DNA of 64,000 bases from Blasia pusilla (Eukaryota; Marchantiophyta; Marchantiopsida; Blasiales). Below the pieces are notes generated by a model, which was not told the DNA's origin, did no database searches, and was given only the letters and a program-made list of their open reading frames with translations. A program made the translations under genes and the position numbers. Location of the stretch: positions 12,648,001 to 12,712,000 of the forward strand of contig CM114272.1 of assembly GCA_050084515.1 (NCBI GenBank), read 5' to 3'. Positions within the stretch are counted from its first letter, which is position 1. Each line of letters starts with the position of its first letter. Positions 1-11,589 of this stretch are shown piece after piece.

Positions 1-1127
1 TCAGGAATACTTTCTGATTATTATGCTTCGAAAGAACATGAAACTTGGGACGTCCTCGAACCTCCGACACTCAGTCCAGCGCTCGCGCTCGTCAAATATG
101 CCATGTGTCTTCTCTTCTTCGTATAAAGCGCGATGAAACGAAGTCGCCCCTTGCGGTCCTTTCATATTCACTCACTCACTGTGACTCGTGTCCACAATAC
201 TCACTGTGACTCGCATCGCCTAATTCAGAAAATCAAATCCAATCCCCTTACCAGACTACGTGCATTTCGTCTGCACTTCTGTTGTCTTTCAAACTGGAGT
301 AGAATTCAGGAGCCTTCAGTATTGCAGCGCTTAAACGACGAGACCCAGCAACAGGTGCCTGCCGTTCGACGGAGGTACGCACGTTAGTCCGCTTCAAGAG
401 AGAATCGAGAGGTCGATGTATGTCCGCCCCAGGTCCCCCCTATCGTCGAATTCAAAATGTAAAGCAGAGACGTCATTAAAGCGGTCATTGGTAATGTTTT
501 GGACTCTTGACGGTTTTCGGTATCTCTACCCCATTACATCAAACGTGTCAATGCAAGGCAAAAAATTCAATCGGAGTGCGCTACGACCGCGGTAATATGA
601 AATATATCGTTGCGAATCCAGAGCAGCTATCCAAAAGTGAAATGTTGGATGCAAATATCTCACAAAGAGTTTCCATGCGAACTCAGATTCCCGCACATGC
701 GCCGTGAGCCGCGGACGATTTGGAGTCCATCTATCAGCAACGCTTCATTAGAAATCTATCTGATCTTGGGATGGGTTTCGGTATAAGTACTTAGTCAAAC
801 AGTTTTGCTACTCGATGAAGCGGCGGAGGGTTCACGGTAGAGTTAAGTTTATGCCGTTGAATGTGGAACACAACGCTCTTATTAATGTTTGATTGATAAT
901 TAAAAATTAAATAATTTGTGATAAGTATTTTAAATAATGAAAATTTCTATCATCAAGGACAAGGTTACTTTTAGGAACCATAATGTAAAGTTCAATCTAT
1001 GAAAAGAAACACACTTATTGAGAGAAAAGGACCATGTCCTCTCTAAGACTAAGAAAAGAACTTATCTAATATGTCATGTTTATGCTTATGTAAGTGGGAT
1101 GGCCCCCGATTTTACCACTCCTCCTTA
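1..1127. other. No gene recognised
   Basis: Mixed-composition sequence with only short open frames (for example 133-387 and 507-707) that match nothing I recognise and lack convincing coding character. From about 880 the sequence becomes AT-rich. Confidence 0.5.
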
Positions 1128-1272
1128 GTGGAAGGGTAATTCATCTTTATCAGATTTCTACAAGTAATGAAATTTTCTCTAGCTACTTACTTTGCCAAGA
1201 TATGTGTTGACAACACATAGCTAGAGAAAATTTCATTACTTGTTGGATTATAGATGAATTTTCCACGCACTA
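1128..1272. repeat. Long inverted repeat (hairpin or MITE-like)
   Basis: The arms 1161-1185 and 1218-1242 are a perfect 25-bp inverted repeat (CAAGTAATGAAATTTTCTCT begins the left arm). The pairing continues outward imperfectly through AATTCATCT on both sides. Inside the loop is a second palindrome, TGTGTTGACAACACA, at 1203-1217. The whole could fold into a stem of more than 40 bp. It could be a small MITE or a palindromic transposon end. No flanking target duplication was identified. Confidence 0.7.
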
Positions 1273-1730
1273 CTTTACGAAGTGGTGTTCAATAAAAAAA
1301 TGTTTGGTGCGACCACAATAAGCATAATTCTTTGCAATTGCGATACACGATTAATTATCCTCACAAATGAGGATTGCATATGGTTCCTTAATCCCATAAT
1401 CTCCCATTGCTTTTTTAAGCCACAAATTAAAGCCTCTATTTGCAATAGTAGTAGTAGCATCATATTGGAGAGAGAAATTGTTGACTATTTCTTGCTTGAT
1501 GAAGACACTCTTACTCCGCCTAGGGTGAAAGCAAAGCCTTCAACACAACTTCAAACCTACTAGCTACAAGCTTGTATGTTAATCTTTGTACCGCAACATA
1601 AGTTCTTAGTTCTTTGCAAGTATCAAAATACTCGTTTCACTCCTTAAGCTTGCTAATATGATGTTTAAGGTTAACATATATATTTTGCAAAGTGTTGACA
1701 AGCAAAAGAGATATCATATCTAATCGCATT
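1273..1730. other. Unassigned AT-rich sequence
   Basis: Open frames exist on both strands (1282-1563 plus, 1275-1463 minus), but neither translation matches a family I recognise. It abuts the 5' LTR of the copia element. Confidence 0.45.
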
Positions 1731-2097
1731 TGTTGCCTATGTGTATGTAATTCTATCACTTACAAGAATGACAACATGAAGGCCCTTGAAAGGCAAGCTT
1801 GCTTTCCACCTATGATCGCCCCGATGAGGCGGTCAACGAAGGTGCGTGATGTGGACCCTACGGTATGATACACTTGTTTCATGGTTATTTAACTGATGGC
1901 ACGTTAGGGTTTATGGGTCATTTTTCCACCCGCACATCTTTAGGCTTGAGAGTGAGTCTTGGAGAGCTCACGATGGACAATGTGTGCAGATTTCAGTAGA
2001 GGAACATGTAAGTGTTTGATCATGGATGCAAATTCCACATAAGAAGTGAACCACGTACATTTTGTGTGATTCATATGAGTGTCAATTTCTCCCAACA
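1731..2097 (+). repeat. 5' LTR of copia element C1
   Basis: It aligns with 4996-5351 over its length. Shared blocks include ACATGAAGGCCC, TTGGAGAGCTCACGATA-like and GTGTGATTCATATGAGTG. It begins TGTTGCC and ends CCCAACA at 2097. No clear initiator-Met primer-binding site follows. Confidence 0.8.
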
Positions 2098-2229
2098 ATT
2101 AATATCCAAGCGCATGTTAATATGAAGTTTTTCAATGGCATGAAACTTTAAGATTTCCAACGCCAAGTTTGAGGTGGAGCATGAATTAGCATTTCAATGG
2201 GAAGAAAAATTTTGGATTGTGGAAATTGA

Positions 2230-4920
2230 AGATTAGAGACTTGCTGATTCTGTGATTTAGCAAGGATTGTATAGGGCATTGGCGAAGAAACCAACATACA
2301 AGATGGCTATAGAGTGGGAAAACATTGACTTGAGAGTTGTTAGTACAATTTGTTTAAGTCTTGTAGACAAGGTATTGTACAATGTCTTGAATAAAGACTC
2401 TATGCCCATCTTGTGGGCAAAGTTACAAATTCTATATAAGACAAAGTCTTTAACAAATCAATTGTACTTGAAGCAAAAGTTATACACTCTCTTTATAAAA
2501 GAAAGCAAAATCTAATGGAGCACTTAACTGCTTTGAATTGAACATTTGTGAGTTATCTAGTATGGAGGTAAAGCTGGAAGATGAGAATAAAGCATTGTCA
2601 TTGCTGACATCGCTACCTAGTTCTTTTGAGCACCTAGTCACTACTCTATTATATGGTAGAGATACAACAGATTTGGATGAGATCACTACGATATTTTTAT
2701 CTAATGAGTTTAGAAAGATGTCTAGAAGTGAGAAGAAAAATTGAGAGGTTCTCGTTGCCTGAGGTACGCCAACTGATAGGAGTCAAAGGAGAGGCAGATA
2801 TAGGTTTAAGTATATATACAGATGTCTGTGGTTCTAAATTTTTTGCTTCTCACTCTGGAGCATTGTATTTTGTCATCTTTGTGGATGATTATTTCACAAG
2901 GATATGGATTTACTTCTTGTAGAAGAAATCAGAGACATTCTCTATGTCATAGAATGGAAGATTATCGTAGAGAAGGAGACCGGTCAAAAGATCAAGCATA
3001 TACAATCCGACAATGGTGGAGACGAGGGTGGAGAGTATCGATTTAGGAAATTTTAAGAATTTTATAAGGAGGAAGGCATCCTAATTCATTTCACCACCTT
3101 TGGTATACCTCAACAAAATGGAGTGGAAAAGTGGATGAATCAATTTATATTATTGAAGAGAGCACGTAGCATGTTGAGCAATGCGGGAATGAAGAGAAGC
3201 TTCTAGGAAAAATTGTAAATATTGCTTGTTATCTAATAAATCTATCCTTGCTTTTGCTATTGGATTTAAAATTCCTTAAAGTTGTGGCATGGTACTCCGT
3301 AAATTACTCTTTACTTAGAGTGTTTGGATGCCCTCCATATGTTCATGTTCAGCAAAATAAGAGGCCTAAGTTAGACCCAAAGGCTAGAAAGCGCACCTTT
3401 CTAGGATATCATAAGGGAGTGAAAGGGTATAGATTGTAGGACTCTAGTACATGCTGCAAGATCATTGTGAATAGAGATGTGTCCTTTGATGAGAAGGCTA
3501 TGTTGAAAACTCATAATTCAAGTGAGGTAGAGATGAGAGTCTAATGCTTGAGGCTATAGAGATGAGAGTAGACATTGGTGATATGATAGTCTCAAAATTA
3601 CAATCTGAGAGTCATGTTGCAATTCAGACTATACTGTAGCTTTGTAGGTCAAATAGACCTAGGAGACCCCCGAACATTTGGGTTTTTCGAGTTTAGATAA
3701 TGTTGCCTTTGTCGTGCTTACAAAAAATGGCGAACCTTCATCTTATAAAGAGGCCTTGGAGATTCAAGACCAATTGAGGTGGATGCTTTCCATGGAGGGA
3801 GAGATGGAATCTCTTCAATACAATCACATTTGGGAGGTAGTGCAATTGACTAAAGATAAGAAGGCAATGGGATGCAAATGGGTGTATTGGAAGAGGGAAA
3901 GACTTCTTAAGACTGGTGGAGATAAATACAAAGTGAGACTTATGGCGAAGGGATATGTCCAAAGGGAAGATATTGACTTCAATGATATTTTCTCACAAGT
4001 GGTAAAGATTGCATCTATTTGTATTTTTCTAGGCAGAGTAGCTCTATTGATCGATTGAAGTGACAATTAAGCAAGGAGTTCAGCATGAAAGACTTGGGTC
4101 CTTCAATGAGGATAGATATCCATAAAAATTGGAAGAATAGACACTTGTGGATGTCCTAGAGGAAGTACCTTGAGTAGGTACTTGAACGGTTTGGAATCAA
4201 GAATGCTAAATCTGTGAGAACCTCTTTAGGTAGTCATCTTAGACTCTCTTCAGTTAACTCTCCTATTACGTAAGGTGAAAGGAGAGCAATTTTGGAGGTT
4301 CTTTATGATAATGTAGTTGGAAATTTGATGTATGCAATGACAAGCAACCGACCACATATCTCATATGCTATGAGTGTGGGTACGAGGTTTATGTCAAACC
4401 CATGGAAGCAACATTGGGAAGCAATGAAGTGGATTCTTCGTTACTTGAAAGGGACACTAGACATGGGAATTTTCTGTGATGATAGAGTCGATGGAGCTAG
4501 AGCTCTGATTGGTTATGTACATTCTGATTTTGCAAGATATTTTGGACAAAAGGAGATCCACCACAAGTTTTATGTACATAATAGTGGGGAGAGTTGTTAG
4601 TTGGAAGTTCACACTACAAGTCTCTTTAGCACAATATATCACATAGGCTCAGTATTTGGCTGCATTAGAGGCAGCTAAGGATGTTATTTGGCTAAGAAGA
4701 CTTATAGTTGAGCTTGGTTTGTTGCAAGATGGAGTTATCCTATATTGTGATAGCTAGAGTGTTATACACTTACCTAAAAACCACGTGTATCATGTCAAGA
4801 AAAAGCATATTAATGTTAGTTATCATTATATGCGAGAGGCACTAACTAAGGGTGTGATCAACCTTCCGAAAGATAGGTACTGAGAAGAATACATCAAATG
4901 TGTTGGCAAAGCCAAGTTTT
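2230..4920 (+). pseudogene. Decayed copia gag-pol of element C1
   Basis: Remnants of a copia polyprotein in three frames. At 2267-2744 is a gag piece with the UBN2-type pattern (SLTNQLYLKQKLYTLFIKE, then LLTSLPSSFEHLV). At 2800-2922 is integrase core text (SIYTDVCG, VIFVDDYFTRIWIYFL). At 3290-3440 is the integrase C-terminal region (VFGCPPYVHV, RTFLGYHKGVKGYRL). At 3730-4000 is RT (KWVYWKRE, MAKGYVQ, DFNDIFSQVVK). At 4290-4600 is the RT/RNase H link (NLMYAMTSNRPHISYA, WILRYLKGT), and RNase H text continues to about 4890. Protease and much of RT, including the YVDD region, are missing. It cannot encode a working protein. Confidence 0.85.
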
Positions 4921-4995
4921 TTTGACTTTAAGTTGTTGCATTTTCTACATTTCTAGTCATGATGTCAAAAAGAATTTTAGGATAAGGATGGAGAT

Positions 4996-5351
4996 TTTTG
5001 CCTATATGTCTATAATTCTATCAATTATAAGAGTGCAAACATGAAGGCCCCTTGCTCTTTGTCTATGACCATCCTTGTGGGGCATTTTTGGGAGTTCTGG
5101 GAGCTAGCCCCGGTGGTATGGTATACACACTATTTTTTAAGCTAGTTACTTGAAGCCATATTAGGGTTTCTGGGTCATTTTCTGCATATGTGGCTTTAGA
5201 GTGAATCTTGGAGAGCTCACGATATAGAATATGTGCAGATTTCAATAAAGCAACTTGAGAGTGTTTGATCGTGGATGTAGCTTCCTCACGGAAATTGAAT
5301 CGCGTACATCTTGTGTGATTCATATGAGTGATTGTCCAATTTCCTCTAACA
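4996..5351 (+). repeat. 3' LTR of copia element C1
   Basis: Direct repeat of 1731-2097. It follows the purine-rich stretch GGATGGAGA (4987-4995), a plausible polypurine tract. Confidence 0.8.
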
Positions 5352-5439
5352 TCATTTGCCAAATAGAATAAAGACTTGTTGATACAACTTGACTCCTTTT
5401 GAGTCAAGGGGCATATCATTCTCATCAATGGTTAAATTT

Positions 5440-5870
5440 TCTAGCTCCATCGATGGATGTAGCAACAAATTTTTCTTCCTTCATCTCAAGTTCTTCAAGT
5501 GTTTGAGAGACGTCCTTAGTTTTGCTCAAATTAATGGCTCTATCTCCTTTACTCTCATAAAAAGTGATGCCAAGAAAAGGATTCAAGTGACCAAGATCTC
5601 TCATCTTGAACCACCTCTACAAATCTTTGTTTTGAGTCACAACGATCTTAAAATTTTTCCCTTCAATCAACACTTCGTCGGCATACACAAAAAGGGCAAG
5701 GACCAACCCATCCATCTCCATAATGAAGAGACATGGATCAGAATCAGAGCCAACCAAGTGCCAATAAGGAGCAATTCAAGTTCTCATTTCATCCACGCCA
5801 AGCTTGCTTCAAACCATATAAACTCTTAAAAAATTGCACAACCTTACCTTTTTGCTCTAGAGGAGTGTCC
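5440..5870 (-). pseudogene. Copia reverse transcriptase fragment, minus strand
   Basis: Read on the minus strand, 5800-5850 encodes KSLYGLKQAWRG, the copia RT signature normally KSLYGLKQAPRAW. Further downstream at about 5650-5690 it encodes FVYADEVLIEGKNFKI, a mutated form of the YVDD catalytic region. The plus-strand open frame 5389-5829 is the shadow of this. It lies opposite in direction to C1 and just beyond its 3' LTR, so it is a separate insertion. It is interrupted by stops and has no LTR. Confidence 0.75.
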
Positions 5871-5959
5871 ATACAAAGAGGAATGATTCAAATCATACAT
5901 CTATGTCAAGATGGAAGTCACGTGCAAAAGTTGGAATATCAAACATTGGGCGAGGATGT

Positions 5960-7450
5960 AACCTTTGGAGGGCATTGGTGGTAACAGTTGACGGAGATGC
6001 CATGTCCATCGGGCGAAGAGCATGAGCAGCTCGCGAATACTCACAAGCTCATCCAAGAGTCCAACATCATCGCAACCTCGCTACTACAAGATCATCTGAC
6101 CAGAAACCAAGTGAAGTGCTACCTCTGTCATATGCCAAAAACTCGCTTTCCAAAGACTCCCAATCAGCTCCTCCAAAACATCTCAATCTGGCCACAACCT
6201 CTCTATGGCCGGCCTTCCCTCCTCGGGTATAACGGAGACACCATCATGGAAGGAGAAGTAGTAATACTAAGAGAGCTCATCCATAGGGTAAAGTGCGATC
6301 CTAGCTAGGGAAAGCATGTTGGAGGTCATCCTTAATAGTATGGGGGATCCTATAGAAAAATCTTGGGCATGGAAAAGAAATCTTAAAGAGACTTATAATA
6401 TTGCCAAGGTGGGTTTTCAACTAATCCCATGCCTCATGAGGGGGTGATAACGTGAGAAGCAGCCATGGTTAACTAGAGGAATCACCCATCCAAATGGGTC
6501 AAGGAGCAAAACAATAAGAGAGAACGCTATAGGTGACTTGAGGGTCACCAATTCTCATGAGATCATCAACGTGGAGGTGTCATGAATCCATTGGATAAAT
6601 GAAGATCTATAGGCCTGATGGAGACCAAGCCTTCCACTTCCCCACCTTCACCGCAAAGCCAACATATGTCAAGGGCCCACAACATGGATATCATCTGCCA
6701 ACGAGGGGAAAATTCAGCCTAGGAATGCCTCCACCATATAAAGAAATTATCGGTAATGAGCCAAGGAAATAACACACTACCAAGAGGGTCATCTTGACAA
6801 GTCCCAGTGGCTGACTCCAAAACCATGACCTTCTCCTCGAACCAACCATGATGGAAATGGAGGGTCAAAGGAGCCTCACAGAAATCCTACACAAAGGGAA
6901 GGAGGCTTGCAATGAGGTCACCTCTGTCCCTCAACTCTGTAAAGATGGTTGCCCATGATACTAAGTTGAAGGCGTTCTCCATATCCACTTGGATGATCAC
7001 CCACTCAAGATATACATCGAGACAAGCCCTCAAACCTAAGGCTACCATCTCACAATCAGACGGTGTAGGAACTCCAAACTGATGTGGACTCATGTATGAT
7101 TGGAAAGCCTCACTGAATCACAAAGCGATAGTACGACTCACCAGCCGCAAGAGCACCTCACCTATTATGATTGGATGAATATCTCCATCCTCCTTCGACA
7201 ATGCCAACAATTTCCTTGCCCCCAATATTTGGGCCACTACGGTTGGCACTCTCCCTTGAACTAGATGAGAGGTAGTATGAAGCAACTCATAAAATCAACT
7301 AGCAGAGTCTTCATGAGGAAAGCACTCACGAATGTATTTGTACGTCATACCGGACAACCCTCCTGCCGTAATCTTCCACTTGCCTTCATGATCTGCACTT
7401 TCTCATTTCTTCTTCTTCCTACCTCATTCCCTCCCCCTTATTAATTTCCC
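5960..7450 (-). pseudogene. LINE-type (non-LTR) reverse transcriptase relic
   Basis: Minus-strand translation gives, in order, the pieces of a non-LTR reverse transcriptase. ALSKEDGDIHPIIIGEVLLR is a form of the usual K.DG..RPIA.GE block. Then come QFGVPTPSDCE and VIIQVDMENAFNLVS (palm motif A, 6990-7030). TGTCQDDPLGSVLF at about 6800 is a form of the GxxQGDPL motif B. ADDIHVVGP at about 6690 corresponds to the YADD motif C. Stops and frameshifts occur between blocks. The downstream part (6310-5960) reads like the C-terminal tail of the same polyprotein. No endonuclease domain or poly(A) tail was seen. Confidence 0.75.
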
Positions 7451-8086
7451 CCCCCACCCTTACCTTGCCTTCCATCATGAATTAAAAATGTGGGTCCCAC
7501 ATTTTGCAATTCGTATCCGTGGATATGTCCAAACTTGTCCATGGGATTCGTCAATTTTTTGTCTTAATAACACAACTTGACATAATAATTTTTGAAAATT
7601 AAATTGAACTAATAGCATGACTAGTTTTTGCATTTGAAATTGGAACCCCATTCCAGATTTCTCGAATTGTTAAAGTTCCCTTTATACATTGGCCAATAAC
7701 GTAATGATGGATCTTCTTTCATTCCCATAAGAAATAGAACTATGCACGGTCACTTTAACCCTAAACATCGGGTTACGGCGCTTAAAGGTCATGACATGTG
7801 TTTAAAAAGCTCTGTTACCATGGTTGAGTTAACTCATTTACAGATTCATAGGCCAAAAGATTACAACCTACTCACCCGACATAGATAATATAACTGTCAT
7901 TACAAAATGAGAAATACATCATAATGATTTTACACGTAAAGAAGATGGGGATTCTCTTATGAGGTGAGAGAGGAAATCATCGGTGAGATCCGGGCTTACG
8001 ACTGATCGCAGCCGGTTTAAATCAGAAATATCCGTTTGGTTTAAAACTGACAGGAAATGGGGATTTTTCTTTGTATGGAGTATCGA

Positions 8087-8105
8087 AAACCCTAAACCCT
8101 AATCC
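8087..8105. promoter_or_regulatory. Telo-box-like repeat (AAACCCTAA)
   Basis: The sequence AAAACCCTAAACCCTAATCC contains two and a half units of the plant telomere repeat AAACCCT. In plants the same short word is known as the telo-box of some promoters. Whether it acts here or is a chance or interstitial telomere trace cannot be told. Confidence 0.4.
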
Positions 8106-9436
8106 GGTTTTACCGTACCTATCCAGCTATGAAATACTTGTAATGTACCGGTCCCTGGAGGGTTCTATTTGCACATGTAGAACCCTCGCAACGTTTGGAA
8201 TTGAAAATAGATGTACCTAAGCTTTCCTGCCAATAGTGAGGGGTTCTGCAAAATTACGATCGTATACCAAATGTACTTCTCGACTGACTAGGGTTGTACA
8301 ATTGAGATCCGGAGTTTCCGCAGTACATGCGCTCGGATCTCGAGGTTGATGATTATCGATACGTACAACAAAAAGTGTAGCGTAGATCTTGGTTCGCTAG
8401 AATTTCATGGTGGAGGACAAAATTCCTGGGTGAAAGCGCTAGTCTGACTGTCTGACATATGCTATGATGATGTCGATTGCTCGTCCTTGTGCCGCTTGAA
8501 TGGAAGTGCATGACTATTATAGCATGACGCGTCAGTGTAAAGGTATGTCATATTATCACTTTCGACGCCGTTGCTTCTGGCTTCCGATATCTTGTCGAGT
8601 TGAAAAACTCCACCGCGCCGCTCTCCGGTCAACCACATCGGTCAAAACTCGTGAATTCCAATGCGGTAAACTCTGCGCAGTCTACGATGAAGCTAGAGGA
8701 ATTATTCCGTGTGATAACGAGAATTAGGAATGGTGTGCGACAATTTGCACTATTGACCCTACCTTCATCTCCAGAGCAGAAGGCTGAATGTACAGGACCT
8801 GAACACAGTCATGCGCATGTATTATTTGGGCAGGATCTCGATCGATGGTCCGTGAGGCACACTGCCAGGTCTTGAGACTGGAGGTGAATTTACATGTTGA
8901 ATGACACGGAAACGGTGGCATTTTCGTGGGACAAGGTCCAGGAACTTGATAGAGGCTGAAGGTCGGAACCAGTGCTGAATTTACATGCTGAAAAACAGGA
9001 CAATCATGGCGATATTTATTTAGTCCTGCGGTCAGGATCTTGATCGATCGGTCGATGGTCCATGGAGGCAGGACCTGGTTTGCTTATTGCTCGACGGAGC
9101 GGGGAGTGTTGATTACTTGGAAGGTAACATTGACTTTAGGTTGACGACTATACCGTGGGCGGCTTTCATGTCCAGAAGTGAACAGTTCTCGTCCAGGATC
9201 CGGAACTCAGTGGCAATGGACGTCTCCGGGGTGTCCGATCATGCGTAGATGTCGCACGCATAGATGTCTCATGTCCATCATCATGAAGGAACCAGTTGCT
9301 ACACAAAAAGTATACACAAAAGACAGGATCTGCTCACGACGGATTGAGTATCAAAATATCAGATACTTAATAAGATATAAGCGCAAGAGAATTTGGCACC
9401 CGACACACGAAAGCTTGCGCATATCCTCGCACGAGA

Positions 9437-9483
9437 GAATCTCCCCGCAGCAAAGCTGCTGATGGTATGATCAGGGGAGATTC
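9437..9483. repeat. Nested hairpin
   Basis: GAATCTCCCC (9437-9446) and GGGGAGATTC (9474-9483) are perfect inverted repeats. Immediately inside the left arm is a second small hairpin, GCAGC-AAA-GCTGC (9447-9459). It lies about 475 bp beyond the stop codon of the oxidase gene. It may be an RNA structure or a cruciform; no function is shown. Confidence 0.5.
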
Positions 9484-9957
9484 CACTGCCTGTCCTTATT
9501 GGCAGCGTGAATGTCTGAGCGATGCAGGAATGCCGCAGTAGCATCTTGTGCCGTCTCTAAATATCTAAACCTGTTGGTTGGTTTTGTATATGACCATAAG
9601 CTTAAGCTAGTCCCGAGTCGCTAATCGTCGAGTCGGCGCGCCTTTGCCTACTTGATATCTCGCTCATATTGACAAGTGGTTCGATTTTCAACGTAGACTC
9701 ACAGATAGCCTTGGTCACGACTGAAACCGGGTGTCAATTAAATGTACACATTCGAATTCTATAGCTACGCCACCAATATCGGTTGGATCGGGATCCATGG
9801 GCACTTTGTCTAAACATGTTCGGTGACTAAGTCTCCCTTGGACAGGGGATTCCGAAGCATGTTCATCTAAATGAAGAGAATCGACCTGTACAAGTTTAAG
9901 GCTGAGCTTTCCACAAAGATATGGACTACATACATCTATGCGTGCGACATCCTAATA

Positions 9958-11589
9958 TTAGCTGATAATCTGAATCCATGAAGCCACGCTCGGGATTCCG
10001 CCATTTACCACGAAGAGCATGTAGTAACCGGAAGGCGCTAGCATCTTTGTTGGGGGCGCAGTGACCGTCACTCGGTATAGATTGTTCCCCAGTGGCGTGG
10101 GGAGGGTGGTTTCCAGGCCCAAAAGACGCTGCCCTTGAGAATATGCGTGTGTCGCAAATGGCGCGTTGGCGATATTGACTTCGACGATTCTTGGAAACGT
10201 GGAAATCGTGAACGTCACCGCGAATTTGGTGCCATGAGCGACCCTAGCGTTGGGAGCAGTTGCAAAAGTAAGATTCGCTGGCCTGTAATGTCTGTTTGCG
10301 GACGATAGGTAAGAAGGGGAGAAAGCTTCGAGACGTAATTCAGTGGGGAATTCTCCAGTGAATGTGTAGTATTGATGCGTATTGCTGCCAGCCACCAAGA
10401 TGCGACCGTCGGGAAGCAGATTGGCGGTGGAGTGGTACATTCTGGGGATGGGGCTGGGAGCAAGAGTCACGAAACGAAACCCCTTGGGACTTTCAGGCCT
10501 GTACAGGACGGGATTGTACACTGGATTACTCGCGAAGCCCCAGCCCTCCGAACCATTTTGTGCACCGTTGATGATGAGCACTTGTTTATTGGGCAGCAAA
10601 ATCATGCTGCCCATACACCGACGAAAGGGCATTTGCTCCATCGACCACGTGGGATCTGGAGCGGTGACAGTCATCCGGCCACATGATTGCAGCGCCCCGA
10701 CCTGCTGGCTTGGATTGCTGAACGCTCCGAGCTGGGCGCCACCACAAACGAGGACTTGTGCGTCGCGGAATCCGTTGTTGTGAGTTAAAGGCAGCAACAC
10801 TGAGGACCCTCCGGAAGGATAATTTCGGGGTCCATCGCTGATATCAGGCAGTGTCTTCACCACGGCGTTGGTTTTGTAGTTATAGATGATCGATTGAGTG
10901 TTGGCAAATATCCAGAGATTTCCGTCCGGGAGCAGGGCCACAAAAGGATAGTAATTATTATGATCTGGCCCAGACATGAAGGTGTCTCGCAGCAGCTGCA
11001 GCTCAAATTGGCCCTGCCCTGGCTTCGGCGGCATGAATTCGACCGTGAACACATCTCTTCCACCCACGACAATCTGGCTCCCGTCCTCCAGCAGCTGGTT
11101 TGTGGAGTACCATCTCCCTGCCTGCAGCTCGCGATCGGTGGCCTCCACCCAATCGCAAATGCCTCCAGGAGGACAAGGAGCGAAATATCGGACATTTCGT
11201 ATGCCTTCATTATCGCCGCCGGTCTGCACAAGCGTCCCGTTAGCAGTCACTTGACCCGATGAGCACCAAGTGTCCGTCTCGATGAAGAGAGGGCGGATGG
11301 CTTTGGACGACGGAGTGAACTCCACCGAATGAGCTGTGCAGTCAGGGTTTAGTCTCTGATCTTGGAGATTGTAGCGGCATCGCCCGCCCGGCAAGTTTAT
11401 CTGCGACGCACCAACGTTGGTTCTATCCAGCAGCACCACTGTTCCAAAATGAGTCACCTGCGTATGCATCGATGCGATTCCCGCATTCTCAACCAGAAGG
11501 CTCCAGGTCCCATCCAGTGAGCGGGCTGCGCCCGCCATGAGCAGGTGCATTACCACCACCGCTATCGGAGCTTTCTGGAGCTCTGCCAT
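9958..11589 (-). CDS. GLOX: Glyoxal oxidase / galactose oxidase-like secreted copper radical oxidase
   Basis: A single uninterrupted 543-residue reading frame. The family oxidises aldehydes or primary alcohols to acids or aldehydes with release of hydrogen peroxide, normally in the cell wall or apoplast. I start at the ATG at 11589: it opens with a hydrophobic signal peptide (APIAVVVMHLLMAGAARS) that ends near residue 24. The open frame extends further upstream, but only from a GTG. The N-terminal glyoxal-oxidase domain covers about 40-310 and the C-terminal DUF1929 domain about 425-543, with kelch-like GG turns between. All expected copper-site residues are present: Cys109 (WCSSG, the thioether cysteine), Tyr161 (GRWYSTN), Tyr385-His386 (PRMYHST) and His481 (FATHAYSQG). 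The gene therefore looks functional. The exact substrate (glyoxal, galactose or another) cannot be read from sequence. Confidence 0.92.
   Translation of the reverse strand: MAELQKAPIAVVVMHLLMAGAARSLDGTWSLLVENAGIASMHTQVTHFGTVVLLDRTNVGASQINLPGGRCRYNLQDQRLNPDCTAHSVEFTPSSKAIRPLFIETDTWCSSGQVTANGTLVQTGGDNEGIRNVRYFAPCPPGGICDWVEATDRELQAGRWYSTNQLLEDGSQIVVGGRDVFTVEFMPPKPGQGQFELQLLRDTFMSGPDHNNYYPFVALLPDGNLWIFANTQSIIYNYKTNAVVKTLPDISDGPRNYPSGGSSVLLPLTHNNGFRDAQVLVCGGAQLGAFSNPSQQVGALQSCGRMTVTAPDPTWSMEQMPFRRCMGSMILLPNKQVLIINGAQNGSEGWGFASNPVYNPVLYRPESPKGFRFVTLAPSPIPRMYHSTANLLPDGRILVAGSNTHQYYTFTGEFPTELRLEAFSPSYLSSANRHYRPANLTFATAPNARVAHGTKFAVTFTISTFPRIVEVNIANAPFATHAYSQGQRLLGLETTLPTPLGNNLYRVTVTAPPTKMLAPSGYYMLFVVNGGIPSVASWIQIIS

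Larger units (their letters stand above)
1731..5351 (+). mobile_element. Ty1/copia LTR retrotransposon C1, decayed
   Basis: A complete but short (3.6 kb) plus-strand copia element. Two related direct repeats bound it: 1731-2097, starting TGTTGCCTATG, and 4996-5351, starting TTTTGCCTATA. Both end in AACA. The 5-bp flanks are GCATT (1726-1730) and TCATT (5352-5356), a possible target duplication with one mismatch. The LTRs have many substitutions between them, so the insertion is old. Internal order is gag, integrase, RT, RNase H, which is the copia order. Frames shift repeatedly and parts are deleted. Confidence 0.85.
7451..9957. other. Intergenic region with no recognised gene
   Basis: Short open frames at 8500-8875 and 9178-9462 resemble no family I know and overlap on both strands. 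The region holds telomere-like units near 8090 and a hairpin at 9437-9483. It lies downstream of the 3' end of the oxidase gene. Confidence 0.5.

Noticed and set aside
5389-5829. 146-codon plus-strand frame
   Set aside because: It is antisense to a copia RT fragment (YGLKQAW on the minus strand).
8087-8105. A telomere or true interstitial telomeric array
   Set aside because: Only about two and a half units; a telo-box or chance is more likely.
10362-11262. Several plus-strand frames inside the oxidase gene
   Set aside because: Antisense shadows of a clear 543-residue gene with all catalytic residues.
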